The notes under the pieces were generated by a model. It was not told the origin of the DNA. It was given only the letters and a program-made list of their open reading frames with translations, and did no database searches. Below are positions 47,384-55,663 of a stretch of DNA of 64,000 bases, one piece after another (the first letter of the stretch is position 1; the number at the start of each line of letters is the position of its first letter). The stretch lies in contig NZ_JBJZOI010000005.1 of NCBI RefSeq assembly GCF_047200635.1, positions 1-64,000 of the forward strand, read 5' to 3'. A program made the position numbers and the translations under genes. The DNA is from Saccharopolyspora_C sp047200635 (lineage in GTDB: Bacteria > Actinomycetota > Actinomycetes > Mycobacteriales > Pseudonocardiaceae).

Positions 47384-47463
47384 GGACCCAGCCTGCCCCC
47401 GCCCCCGCGCCGGCACCGACCGGACCTCACCCACCCGAGCCACCCCGATCCAGTGAGCCGAAC

Positions 47464-47648
47464 GCGATTTCTCGAGAATTCGCCCCACCCCACGCCCCGC
47501 GACCCGCGATTTCGCGAGAAATCGCGCACCCCCGGGCGGCGGGAGGGGAATTTCGCGAGAAATCGCGGGTCGGGTACATCGCCGCAGGTCGGGCGGTGCG
47601 GGTGGTGCGTGGTCGGGCGCGTTCGGGAGCGATTTCGTGAGAAATCGC
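47464..47648. repeat. Palindrome array B (four units, ~41-bp period with one slot empty)
   Basis: Copies start at 47464, 47506, 47547 and 47629, with spacings of 42, 41 and 82 bp; the last equals two periods. Unit 1 has loop TCGA and one arm mismatch (GAATTCGC). Units 2 and 3 have loop GCGA, but unit 3 has a decayed left arm. Unit 4 has loop GTGA. The array lies in the 301-bp gap between the channel gene and znuB, beginning 37 bases past the znuB stop. Nothing else is recognisable in this gap. Confidence 0.88.
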
Positions 47649-47684
47649 GGCGGGGGCGGGCGGGGACGGCTGGGGCGGGCGGGG

Positions 47685-48557
47685 TCAGGCGGGGGCGCGG
47701 GAGATGCGGCGGAGGCGGATGTTGCCCGCCGCCCGGCAGACCAGGTAGATCGCGAAGGACAGGATCGTGACGAAGGCGCTCACCGGCGCCCCGGGCGCCA
47801 GCGAGAGCAGGATGCCGCCGAGCACGGCGACCTCCGCGAACACCACCGCGAGCACGGTGGACAGCAGCGGGCTCGCGGTGATCCGCGCGGCCGCCGCCCC
47901 CGGCGTGACCATCAGCGCCAGCACCAGCAGCGCCCCCACGGTGTAGACCCCGAGCGCCGTCGCGACCCCCACGAGCACCGCGAACAGCGGAGTGAGCAGC
48001 CGGGCCGGAACGCCGCGCGCCGCGGCCACGTCCGGGTCGACGCTGGCGAACAGCAGCGGCCGGTAGACGACCGCCAGCACCACGAGCACGACCGCCGCGC
48101 TCCCCGCGAGCAGCGCCACGTCGGCGGAGTCGACCCCGACGATCTGCCCGATGAGCAGGCTGAACTTGTTCGCGGTCCGCTCCGGGTTCAGCCACAGCAG
48201 CAGGACACCGAGGCCGAGTCCGAAGGAGAGGATCGCTCCGATCACCGAGTCCCGCTCGCCTCCGCGCTGCCCGAGGAACCCGAGCAGCAGCGCGGCGACC
48301 ACGGCTCCGCCGAGCGCACCCACGCCGACGCTCGCGCCGAGCAGCAGCGCCGCGGCCGCTCCGGTGAAGGCGAGCTCCGCGGTGCCGTGCACAGCGAAGG
48401 ACATCTTCCGCGCCACCACCAGCGGCGCCAGCGCCCCGGACACGAGTCCGAGCGCGGCCGCCGCCAGCAGCGCCTGCTGCACGAAGGGGTAACCGAGCAG
48501 ATCCAGCGTGAGACCGAAGTCGAAGAACCGTTCCAGGGCCTCGCTCAGCGCTTTCAT
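47685..48557 (-). CDS. znuB: Zinc ABC transporter permease (ZnuB)
   Basis: Integral membrane subunit of the ABC-3 family with eight or nine helices, 290 aa. Family features include ARKMSFAVHGTAELAFTGAAAALLLG and VLVGVATALGVYTVGALLVLALMVTPGAAA. It overlaps the znuC stop by four bases (ATGA). With znuC and znuA it forms the high-affinity zinc importer; the His-rich loop of the binding protein favours zinc over manganese. Confidence 0.93.
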   Translation of the reverse strand: MKALSEALERFFDFGLTLDLLGYPFVQQALLAAAALGLVSGALAPLVVARKMSFAVHGTAELAFTGAAAALLLGASVGVGALGGAVVAALLLGFLGQRGGERDSVIGAILSFGLGLGVLLLWLNPERTANKFSLLIGQIVGVDSADVALLAGSAAVVLVVLAVVYRPLLFASVDPDVAAARGVPARLLTPLFAVLVGVATALGVYTVGALLVLALMVTPGAAAARITASPLLSTVLAVVFAEVAVLGGILLSLAPGAPVSAFVTILSFAIYLVCRAAGNIRLRRISRAPA

Positions 48558-49399
48558 GCGGTCTCCGCGACGTGGTGATCTGCTTCATCGGTGCCGGTGA
48601 CGACGAGCCGTCCGCCGACCCGGGCCACCTCGACGTCGGAGCGGTACAGCTCCGAGAGCGTCGCGGAGGTCATCACCTCGTCGGGCGTGCCGATCCGGAA
48701 CCGGCCGTCGACGAGGTAGAGGATGCGGTCCACCAGCGGCAGCACCGGGTTGATCTCGTGGGTGACGAACAGCACCGCCGCGCCGGTCTCCCGGGCCTGC
48801 CCGGCGATCAGCCTGCTCACGTTGCGCTGGTGGGCGATGTCCAGGGAGAGCAGCGGTTCGTCGCACAGCAGCACGTCCGGCTCGCCCACCAGCGCCTGCG
48901 CCACCCGCAGCCGCTGCTGCTCGCCGCCGGAGAGCAGACCGAGCGGCATCCGCGCGTACTCGGTGGCTTCCACCGCGCGCAACGCCCGCTCGACCCGCTG
49001 TCGGCGCTCCTTGCGCCCGCGGAAGCCGATGCCCCAGTGATGCCCGTCCAGCCCGAGCCCGACCAGGTCGCTCCCGCGCACGGTGAGCGTCGGGTCCACG
49101 GAGCGCTGCTGCGGGATGTAGCCGATGCGGGAGCTGCCGCGCCGGGCCGGCTCCCCGGCCACGTGCACCTCGCCCCCGCTGAGCGGCTGCAACCCGAGCA
49201 GCACCCGCAGCAGGCTGGTCTTGCCGGATCCGTTCGGGCCGAGCACCGCGAGGAACTCGCCGGGGTGCACGTCGAGGTCGAGCCCGTCCCACAGCGTCCG
49301 GGTGCCGTAGGACAGGCGAGCGCCGCGGAGCCGGACCGCCGGGTCGCGGCCCGAGGCGGCGGTGCGGTCCGGGGGTGCGGTGTCGGTGCTGGGTTCCAC
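48554..49399 (-). CDS. znuC: Zinc ABC transporter ATP-binding protein (ZnuC)
   Basis: ATPase of the zinc importer. Walker A GPNGSGKT (54-61), signature LSGGEQQRLRVAQAL, Walker B VLLCDEP and the switch His in VTHEINPVLPLVD are intact. Length is 281 aa, with a ~20-residue N-terminal extension. It lies 38 bases after znuA and overlaps znuB, so the three genes form one operon read on the minus strand. Confidence 0.94.
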   Translation of the reverse strand: MEPSTDTAPPDRTAASGRDPAVRLRGARLSYGTRTLWDGLDLDVHPGEFLAVLGPNGSGKTSLLRVLLGLQPLSGGEVHVAGEPARRGSSRIGYIPQQRSVDPTLTVRGSDLVGLGLDGHHWGIGFRGRKERRQRVERALRAVEATEYARMPLGLLSGGEQQRLRVAQALVGEPDVLLCDEPLLSLDIAHQRNVSRLIAGQARETGAAVLFVTHEINPVLPLVDRILYLVDGRFRIGTPDEVMTSATLSELYRSDVEVARVGGRLVVTGTDEADHHVAETA

Positions 49400-49437
49400 G
49401 GTGGGCTCTCGGATCTGTCGTGGGAGCGGGCGGGCGG

Positions 49438-50496
49438 TCAGGGCTGGGCGGGCAGCGCGTCCCGCAGCGCCGAGATCTGACCGTCCATCCAGCGCACGTA
49501 GTCCACGCCGGGCGGCAGCGTCTCGGTCATCTCGACGACCGGGGTCCGATTCTGCTCCGCGGCCTCGCGCACCGACTCGGTGACCGGGGATTCGGTCTGC
49601 GGGTTGTAGATCACGGCGGCGGCGCGACGGGACTGCACCGCGTTCTGGATCTCCGCGACGGCGGCGGCCGAGGGGTCGTTGCCCGACTCGACGGAGTGCA
49701 CGAACGAGGGCGGGGTGATGTCGGTGAGCCCGGCGGCCTCGACGAGGTAGTGCGCGACGGGTTCGGTCACGATGACCTCCCGGCCGTGCTCGGTGGCGGA
49801 GATCTCCTGAACGCGGCCTTCGAGGCCCTCGATCTGCTCGCCGAAGCGGGCGGCGCCGTCGCGGAAGGACTGGGCCTGCTCGGGGCGCAGCTCGCCGAGC
49901 TCGGCGGCGATGCGGTCGGCGGTCTCGCGCACCACGTGCAGGTCGTACCAGACGTGCTCGTTGCCGGAGTGGTCGTGACCGGCGTGCTCGTCCGCGCCGT
50001 GCGCTTCAGTGCCGTGCTCGTGCTCGTGCTCGTCCGCACCGTGCTCCTCGGTGCCGTGCTCGTGCTCCTCGGCGGCGCCTTCCTGCTCAGGAGCTCCGTG
50101 GTCGTGGCCGTGCTCGTGCCCGCCTTCGACGGCCTGCACGGTGGGCTTCTCGGAACCGGAGCCGGCGAGGATCTGCTCGGCGAACTCGTCGTAGCCACCG
50201 CCGTTGAGCACGACCAGGTCGGCGTCGCTGACCTTCGCGGCGTCCCGGGGGCTGCTCTCGTAGGAGTGCGGGTCGGCGGCGGGATCGTCGATGATCGACT
50301 CGACCTCGACGCCGGGGCCCCCGACGGCCCGGGCCACGTCGGCCCAGACGTTGGTGGTGGCCACGATCTTGAGCGCACCGTCGTTCCCGGCCTGCTCGGA
50401 GTCGGCGCTGCCGCAGGCGCCCGCGCCGAGCGCGACGGCGGTGAGGCAGGCCAGCGCGGTTCCGCCGCGCCGGGCGCGGTGGGGGAAGACGGTCAT
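49438..50496 (-). CDS. znuA: Zinc-binding lipoprotein (ZnuA)
   Basis: Cluster A-I metal-binding protein of the importer. The signal peptide ends in a lipobox at Cys28 (GAGACGS). The four metal-site positions are recognisable: His77 (DPHSYE), His181 (EHVWYD), and His249 or His267 with a later Asp/Glu. Between the second and third strands lies a 55-residue loop rich in His, Asp and Glu (127-181), the mark of zinc-specific ZnuA proteins, which acts as a zinc sponge. Length is 352 aa. GAGGAG lies before the ATG. Paired operators upstream suggest zinc-responsive control. Confidence 0.94.
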   Translation of the reverse strand: MTVFPHRARRGGTALACLTAVALGAGACGSADSEQAGNDGALKIVATTNVWADVARAVGGPGVEVESIIDDPAADPHSYESSPRDAAKVSDADLVVLNGGGYDEFAEQILAGSGSEKPTVQAVEGGHEHGHDHGAPEQEGAAEEHEHGTEEHGADEHEHEHGTEAHGADEHAGHDHSGNEHVWYDLHVVRETADRIAAELGELRPEQAQSFRDGAARFGEQIEGLEGRVQEISATEHGREVIVTEPVAHYLVEAAGLTDITPPSFVHSVESGNDPSAAAVAEIQNAVQSRRAAAVIYNPQTESPVTESVREAAEQNRTPVVEMTETLPPGVDYVRWMDGQISALRDALPAQP

Positions 50497-50573
50497 GAAC
50501 GCACTCCTCGGGGATGCACCGTTGAGGTGGGGCAACCGGAGCCGGTGGGCTCGCGGCGACCGCAAACGGAAAC

Positions 50574-50653
50574 CGTTGTCATGTTCACCGTACGCCGGGA
50601 GTGAGTGGTCGAACCAGCCTCCGGGCGGGATCGCTGATGTGAACATGACAACG
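50574..50653 (-). promoter_or_regulatory. Paired inverted operator upstream of znuA (putative Zur sites)
   Basis: CGTTGTCATGTTCAC (50574-50588) and its exact reverse complement (50639-50653) are separated by 50 bp, so the same site appears twice in opposite orientations. Read outward, each site gives CATGACAACG followed by a degenerate TTnnC stretch, which resembles the TGANAAnnnTTnTCA form of actinobacterial Zur boxes. The zinc importer just downstream makes Zur the best candidate. The remaining ~260-bp gap is otherwise only the ugpC terminator. Confidence 0.6.
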
Positions 50654-50706
50654 CTTCGCATTATCGCTCCGCGCTGTCCCCGCCGGTGCGCGCGCCCCCC
50701 GGACAG

Positions 50707-50740
50707 CACGATGCCCCCGCCGGGGAACGGGGGCATCGTG
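50707..50740 (-). terminator. Hairpin terminator after ugpC
   Basis: A perfect 13-bp stem (CACGATGCCCCCG with its complement) closes on an 8-nt loop, starting 20 bases past the ugpC stop on the minus strand. It separates the sugar-importer ATPase from the zinc operon. Confidence 0.75.
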
Positions 50741-50759
50741 GCCGAGCGGAACGCGGAGA

Positions 50760-51857
50760 TCAGGCGGTCAGCCGGGTGCCGTCGTCGGGGCGGAAGAGGT
50801 GCACCTCGCCGGCGTCCCGCAGCGCGACCTTGACCTTCTGGCCGAGGGCGGGCGGGGTGCGGCCGTCGGTGCGGACCACGAACCGCTCCGGGGACCCGCT
50901 GACCTGGATCGTGCCGTGCACCAGGGCGTCGGCGCCGAGCTCCTCGACGAGCTCGACGACCATCTCCATGCCCTTCTCGTCGTCGCCGGAGACCAGGCTC
51001 AGCGCCTCCGGGCGCACGCCGAAGGTCACCTCCTTGAGCCCGTCCGCGGCGGTCAGGGCGGCGCGGGTCAGCGGAATGGTCTGCCCGTCCAGCTCGGCGC
51101 CGGCCGCGGACAGCGGCACCGTCTTGAGGTTCATCGCGGGCGAGCCGATGAACCCGGCGACGAAGGCGTTGCGCGGGTTCTCGTAGAGCTCGCGCGGGCT
51201 GGCGACCTGCTGCAGGAGGCCGTCCTTGAGCACCGCGACCCGGTGGCCCATCGTCATGGCCTCGACCTGGTCGTGCGTCACGTAGATCGTGGTGGTGGCC
51301 AGTCGCTTCTGCAGGGCCGCGATGTTCGCGCGGGTCTCCACGCGGAGCTTGGCGTCCAGGTTGGACAGCGGCTCGTCCATCAGGAAGACGCTGGGCTCCC
51401 GCACGATGGCGCGGCCCATCGCGACGCGCTGGCGCTGGCCGCCGGAGAGCGCCTTGGGCTTGCGGTCCAGGTACTTCTCCAGGTCGAGCATCTTGGCGGC
51501 CTCGGTGACCTTGGCCCGGATCTCGTCCTTCGGCGTCTTGCGCAGCTTCAGCGCGAAGCCCATGTTGTCCGCGACCGTCATGTGCGGGTACAGGGCGTAG
51601 GACTGGAAGACCATGGCGATGTCGCGGGCCTTCGGCGGGGTGTTGGTGACGTCCTGGCCGCCGATCGTGATGGCGCCCTCGTCGATGTCCTCCAGGCCCG
51701 CCAGCATCCGCAGCGCGGTGGACTTGCCCGAGCCGGACGGCCCGACGAGCACCAGGAACTCACCGTCGTCGATCTGGAGGTCGAGTGCGTCGACGGCTCG
51801 CACGGGTGGGTTGCCGGGGTAGAGGCGTGACGCCTGGACGTAAGCGACCTCGGACAT
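50760..51857 (-). CDS. ugpC: Sugar ABC importer ATPase (UgpC/MsmK family)
   Basis: CUT1-type ATPase of 365 aa. Walker A GPSGSGKS (39-46), FQSYALYPHMTV (Q-loop), LSGGQRQRVAMGRAI, Walker B VFLMDEP and THDQVEAMTMGHR are intact, followed by the TOBE-type regulatory C-domain (ERFVVRTDGRTPPALGQKVKVAL). No permease or binding protein is adjacent, so it is probably the shared ATPase that energises several sugar importers, as MsiK does in Streptomyces. The ATG (MSEVAYVQASRLYPG) is preferred over an upstream start. A LacI-type gene diverges from it. Confidence 0.92.
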   Translation of the reverse strand: MSEVAYVQASRLYPGNPPVRAVDALDLQIDDGEFLVLVGPSGSGKSTALRMLAGLEDIDEGAITIGGQDVTNTPPKARDIAMVFQSYALYPHMTVADNMGFALKLRKTPKDEIRAKVTEAAKMLDLEKYLDRKPKALSGGQRQRVAMGRAIVREPSVFLMDEPLSNLDAKLRVETRANIAALQKRLATTTIYVTHDQVEAMTMGHRVAVLKDGLLQQVASPRELYENPRNAFVAGFIGSPAMNLKTVPLSAAGAELDGQTIPLTRAALTAADGLKEVTFGVRPEALSLVSGDDEKGMEMVVELVEELGADALVHGTIQVSGSPERFVVRTDGRTPPALGQKVKVALRDAGEVHLFRPDDGTRLTA

Positions 51858-51882
51858 GTGTGACGCACCTTTCACTTACTCG

Positions 51883-51908
51883 GGTTAAGCACAACCTAGC
51901 GCTTAACC
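51883..51908. promoter_or_regulatory. Inverted repeat in the ugpC-lacI divergent region
   Basis: GGTTAAGC and GCTTAACC are perfect 8-bp arms separated by 10 bp, about 25 bases upstream of ugpC. This is AT-rich for the genome and placed to control ugpC. LacI-family repressors often bind such dyads, so the neighbouring regulator is a candidate. Confidence 0.5.
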
Positions 51909-52027
51909 GCGTTCAGGTCACCCCCTCGGGGGATGCGAATCGAATCGTGATTAATCGGGCGCCGCCCCGAGATCGTTGCCGTTCGGCAATGGGATCTGCA
52001 TCTCGGCGGCTTCACCGCCGGGTACTG

Positions 52028-52040
52028 AACCGTTACGGTT
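52028..52040 (+). promoter_or_regulatory. Palindrome overlapping the lacI -10 box
   Basis: AACCGT-T-ACGGTT is a perfect 6-1-6 palindrome. It contains TACGGT (52034-52039), which ends six bases before the lacI ATG and so can serve as the -10 of a leaderless transcript. A repressor bound here would block the promoter, suggesting autoregulation. Confidence 0.5.
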
Positions 52041-52045
52041 CCTCC

Positions 52046-53146
52046 ATGGCTCGGTCAACGAATGCCCGACGGCCTGCGACGCTGGCTTCGCTCGCGGCGG
52101 AACTCGGGGTCTCCAGGACCACGGTGTCGAACGCGTACAACCGCCCGGACCAGCTCTCCCCGGAGCTGCGGAAGCGGGTGCTCGACACCGCGCGCAGGCT
52201 CGGCTACCCGGGCCCCGATCCGGTGGCCCGCTCGCTGCGCACCCGGAAGGCGGGCGCGGTCGGGCTGCTGCTCACCGAGAACCTCTCCTACGCCTTCCGC
52301 GATCCGGGTGCCCTCGGCTTCCTGGAGGGTCTCGCCGTCGCCTGCGAGGACGCCGGGCACGGGTTGCTGCTCATCCCGGCCAGCCCGGAGCGCGAGGACG
52401 TCGCCTCGGTCCACCGCGCGGGCGTCGACGGTTTCGTCGTCTACTCCGTGCCCGACGACGACCCGCACCTGGCCGCCGTGCTGGAGCGGCCGGTGCCGGT
52501 GGTGATCTGCGACCAGCCGCGCCTGGACCAGGTGGACTGGGTCGGCCCGGACGACGAGAGCGCCGTGAAGGTGCTCGCGGAACATCTGATCGGGCTGGGG
52601 CACCGCCGCATCGGGGTGTCCTGCATGAGGCTGGCGCGCGGCCGCAACGACGACGTCGCCTCGGTGCACCGGCAGGCCAACGCCAGCTTCCACGTGCAGC
52701 GCTCCCGGCTCACCGCGCTCGCGGCCGCGTTCAGCGAGGCCGGGGTCGACTGGTCGCGGGTGCCGGTGGTGGAGCGCTTCGACCACACCACCGAGATGGG
52801 CGCCTCCGCCGCCGCGCAGCTGCTGGAGATGGACCCGGAGATCACCGCGATCATCTGCACCTCGGACATCCTCGGCCTCGGCGCCCTGGAAGAGGCGCGG
52901 CGCCGCGGGTTGCGGGTGCCCGACGACCTCACGATCACCGGCTTCGACGGGATAGCCGAGGCCGAGCGGGTGGGCCTGACCACGGTGCGCCAGCCCGTCC
53001 TGGAGAAGGGCCGCGCCGCCGGCCGCCTGCTGCTGGACACCAGCGAGCCCGGCCGTCCGCGCGACGTCGTGCTGGAGACCAGGCTGCTCACCGGCACCAC
53101 GGCGGCCCCGCCCCGGGCTGCCGAGGAGCGCTGGTTCGGGCCGTGA
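52046..53146 (+). CDS. LacI-family transcriptional regulator
   Basis: The N-terminal DNA-binding part (ATLASLAAELGVSRTTVSNAYN, about 11-32, and the hinge region) is followed by a periplasmic-binding-protein-like sensor domain (GAVGLLLTENLSYAFRDP; GLGHRRIGVSC; ITAIICTSDILGLGALEEARRRG; TITGFDG). Length is 366 aa. Divergence from a sugar ATPase gene suggests control of carbohydrate uptake; the effector is unknown. It converges on the SpeE-like gene with one base between the stops. Confidence 0.92.
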   Translation: MARSTNARRPATLASLAAELGVSRTTVSNAYNRPDQLSPELRKRVLDTARRLGYPGPDPVARSLRTRKAGAVGLLLTENLSYAFRDPGALGFLEGLAVACEDAGHGLLLIPASPEREDVASVHRAGVDGFVVYSVPDDDPHLAAVLERPVPVVICDQPRLDQVDWVGPDDESAVKVLAEHLIGLGHRRIGVSCMRLARGRNDDVASVHRQANASFHVQRSRLTALAAAFSEAGVDWSRVPVVERFDHTTEMGASAAAQLLEMDPEITAIICTSDILGLGALEEARRRGLRVPDDLTITGFDGIAEAERVGLTTVRQPVLEKGRAAGRLLLDTSEPGRPRDVVLETRLLTGTTAAPPRAAEERWFGP

Positions 53147-53147
53147 C

Positions 53148-54737
53148 TCAGTAGTTCTGCCACTCGCCCCTGGAGTACTCCAGGATCGTCGGGTGCAGGA
53201 GCGTCGACGGCTCCAGCCCCGGGATCCGCGAGCGGTCCGGGGGGAACGCGGCGCTCGCGGCGAGGGTGTCCGCGTCCAGCGAGCGCAGCGGCGGCGCGTC
53301 CGCGGGCAGCGCCAGCTCTGGTGCCGCGCCCACCGCGCCCAGGTGGAAGCCCCACTCGCCGAAGCTGGGGACCGAGACCTCGTAGGGCGTCGTGGCCAGT
53401 CCGGCCTCGCGCATCGTCGCCTCGATCGCCCAGAACGCCTTCGGCGCGAAGTACGGGGAGCCCGACTGGACCGCGACCCGCGCGTGCCCGGCCATGGCCT
53501 GCTCGACCAGACCGTAGAACTCCGCCGAGTACAGCTTCGCCGTCGCCGTCGAATCCGGATCCGGCATGTCCACGATCACCGCGTCGAACCGCTCCCGGTT
53601 GTCGCGCAGCCAGCTGAAGGCGTCGGCGGCGACCGGGTGCACCCGCGGGTCCGCCAGGGCGTGCCGGTTCAGCGCCGAGACCCGGGGATCCTCGCGAGCC
53701 AGCCGGAGCATCGCCGGGTCCATCTCCACCAGGGTCACGTCCCGCACATCCGGGTAGCGCAGCACCTCCCGCAGCGCCAACCCGTCCCCACCGCCGAGCA
53801 CCAGCACCCGGGAGCGCGGGCCGGACAGCAACGGGTGCACCAGCGCCTCGTGGTAGCGGTACTCGTCCACCGAGCTGAACTGCAGGTCGCCGTTGAGGTA
53901 GAGCCGGGTGTCGGCCGCCCCGGACAGCGCCACCGACTCGGTGAGCACGATCTCCTGGTACGGCGTGCGCTGCGACTGCACCACCGGGTCCCGGTAGAGC
54001 GCCTGCCGCGCGGTCACCTCGAAGTCGTCGGCCAGCGCGAAGGCGGCACCCAGCACGCCCGCGACCAGCACCGACGCGCTCACCAGCACCAGGGTGGCCC
54101 GCTTGGACAGCTCGCGGCGGAACACCACCAGGACCAGGCCCAGCCCGGCCGCGGCGTTGAGCATCCCCACCAGCAGCGCGCCCTGCAGCTGCCCGAACAG
54201 CGGCAGCAGCACGAACGGGAAGGCGAGCCCGCCGAGCAGCCCGCCCACGTAGTCCGCGGCGAACAGGTCCGCCACCGCCGAGCCGGCGTCCTGCGCCCGG
54301 ATCCGCTGCAGCAGAACCATGAGCAGCGGGATCTCCGCGCCGATCAGCGCCCCCAGCGCCAGCGCCGTCACGATCAACGCGGGCGTGTAGAGGCTCAACC
54401 AGGCGAACGCCGCGTAGAGGCCGAGCACGCTGAGGCCGCCCAGCAGCGCCAGCAGCACCTCGATCCCGGCGAACGCGGGCGCCGCCCAGCGCTGCAGCGG
54501 CTTCGCCGCGAGTGCGCCCACGCCCATCGCGAACACCATCAGCGACAGCACGATCGACGCCTGCCCGACGGTGTCGCCGATCAGGTAGCTGCCCAGCGCG
54601 ACCAGCGCGAGCTCGTAGACCAGCCCGCAGGCGGCGCACAGGAACACCGCGACCAGCACGGCGATTCGGGCCGCCCGGCCGCGCGGGGCCGGCTCGGGCG
54701 CGGCGGTCTCCCGCGCGGACTCGGCGGTGGTGGTCAT
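53148..54737 (-). CDS. Polytopic membrane protein fused to a spermidine synthase-like domain
   Basis: Residues 25-235 contain about seven membrane helices, followed by an aminopropyltransferase (SpeE) fold from about 270 to 529. The nucleotide site VLVLGGGDGLALREVL (GGGDG at 315-319) and VTLVEMDPAMLRLAR are canonical. The polyamine-side motif is changed: VIVDMPDPDSTATAKLYS instead of the usual D(S/L)(S/T)DPxGP, so spermidine may not be the product. Length is 529 aa. The gene follows DUF350 by four bases and belongs to a four-gene operon with DUF4178 and DUF4247. A membrane-linked aminopropyl or methyl-like transfer is inferred. Confidence 0.87.
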   Translation of the reverse strand: MTTTAESARETAAPEPAPRGRAARIAVLVAVFLCAACGLVYELALVALGSYLIGDTVGQASIVLSLMVFAMGVGALAAKPLQRWAAPAFAGIEVLLALLGGLSVLGLYAAFAWLSLYTPALIVTALALGALIGAEIPLLMVLLQRIRAQDAGSAVADLFAADYVGGLLGGLAFPFVLLPLFGQLQGALLVGMLNAAAGLGLVLVVFRRELSKRATLVLVSASVLVAGVLGAAFALADDFEVTARQALYRDPVVQSQRTPYQEIVLTESVALSGAADTRLYLNGDLQFSSVDEYRYHEALVHPLLSGPRSRVLVLGGGDGLALREVLRYPDVRDVTLVEMDPAMLRLAREDPRVSALNRHALADPRVHPVAADAFSWLRDNRERFDAVIVDMPDPDSTATAKLYSAEFYGLVEQAMAGHARVAVQSGSPYFAPKAFWAIEATMREAGLATTPYEVSVPSFGEWGFHLGAVGAAPELALPADAPPLRSLDADTLAASAAFPPDRSRIPGLEPSTLLHPTILEYSRGEWQNY

Positions 54738-54741
54738 CGCG

Positions 54742-55167
54742 TCACCAGATGGCGGCGGCCATGATGATCGCGATGACCACGTGCGCCCCCGCCGACACCC
54801 AGGTGCCCGGGTGCAGGTCGGGGGAGGCGAGCTCCTCGCCGAGCTTGCCCGGGGTGAGGGCATCGATGATCAGGAACGACACGCTCATCAGCACCAGGCC
54901 GAGCAATCCGTAGGTCACGGTGCCCGCCAGGCCGAGGACCAGGTCGTTGGCGCTGGCGGCGATCGCGGTGACGAGGATGATGCCGACGCCGAACAGCCCC
55001 GAGACCAGCAGCAGCGCCGCGTTCGGGTTCCGCTGCACCCAGATCAGGTCTCGCAGCCGCCCGGGCGTGGCGAGGTCGACGAGCAGGTAGCCGAACACCA
55101 TCATCAACATGCCGATCACGCCGTAGGCGACTGCGGCCACCAGGCCGGAGAGCAGTTCGTGGAGCAA
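54742..55167 (-). CDS. DUF350 (UPF0719) membrane protein
   Basis: Small membrane protein of 141 aa with four helices arranged as two repeats, each ending in a conserved (L/I)(I/V)D..TPG(K/R)L motif: LLVDLATPGRLRD and LIIDALTPGKLGE. This internal duplication is the hallmark of DUF350. The best start is TTG, with AAGGGCG about 11 bases upstream; no in-frame ATG or GTG lies before the first helix. It is four bases from the SpeE-like gene. DUF350 often travels with DUF4178 and SpeE-like proteins in bacteria, but its function is unknown. Confidence 0.85.
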   Translation of the reverse strand: MLHELLSGLVAAVAYGVIGMLMMVFGYLLVDLATPGRLRDLIWVQRNPNAALLLVSGLFGVGIILVTAIAASANDLVLGLAGTVTYGLLGLVLMSVSFLIIDALTPGKLGEELASPDLHPGTWVSAGAHVVIAIIMAAAIW

Positions 55168-55212
55168 GATCGTTTCGCCCTTCTCGTGGGTGGGTCTGTC
55201 AGACGCGGTCGG

Positions 55213-55653
55213 TCACTTGCCGGTGCCCGGGCCGCCGCCGCGGAAGGTCGCGCCGCGCGTGCTGCTGTTCCAGCCCCAGACGGAGCCCACGTGCGAGTGG
55301 TAGTGCCGGTAAGCGCGGTCGGCGTCCATCACGTGCACCACCGAACCCGTTCCGCGCGGCTGGATGATCACCGCGTCGTCGGAGTAGCGCAGGTACACGC
55401 CGCTGGAGTCGCTCGTGCGCGCCTGCGGCCGCCACCTGCTCGTGATCTCCTCCGCCACGACCGGAACCGGCTTCGGCGTCGTGTACGCCCGGTTCCCACG
55501 GTCGCCTCGGATGTCCAGGGAGGTGGCGCGCTGGTAGTTGCTCGCCACGTAACCGCGGGCGTTCGAACCACCCGCGAACAGCGTGACCGCCGCGATGACC
55601 AGGGCTATCACCATGACGATCCCGATCAGCAAGAACCAGAGGCTTCGTCTCAC
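55213..55653 (-). CDS. DUF4247 membrane-anchored protein
   Basis: An N-terminal membrane helix (about residues 5-27) carries an external ~115-residue domain of the DUF4247 family (VASNYQRATSLDIRG; EEITSRWRPQAR; YLRYSDDAVIIQP; RYHSHVGSVWGW). It ends in a Gly-rich tail (GATFRGGGPGTGK). Length is 146 aa. The GTG start fits the helix. It sits between DUF4178 (10 bases) and DUF350 (45 bases) in the same operon. Function unknown; no catalytic motif is seen. Confidence 0.82.
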   Translation of the reverse strand: MRRSLWFLLIGIVMVIALVIAAVTLFAGGSNARGYVASNYQRATSLDIRGDRGNRAYTTPKPVPVVAEEITSRWRPQARTSDSSGVYLRYSDDAVIIQPRGTGSVVHVMDADRAYRHYHSHVGSVWGWNSSTRGATFRGGGPGTGK

Positions 55654-55663
55654 CGCCCGCGCC

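Noticed and set aside
46901..47488. Longer form of the K+ channel starting at 47488
   Set aside because: The extension would be translated from palindrome array B and encodes no hydrophobic or conserved residues; GTG 47383 is more credible.
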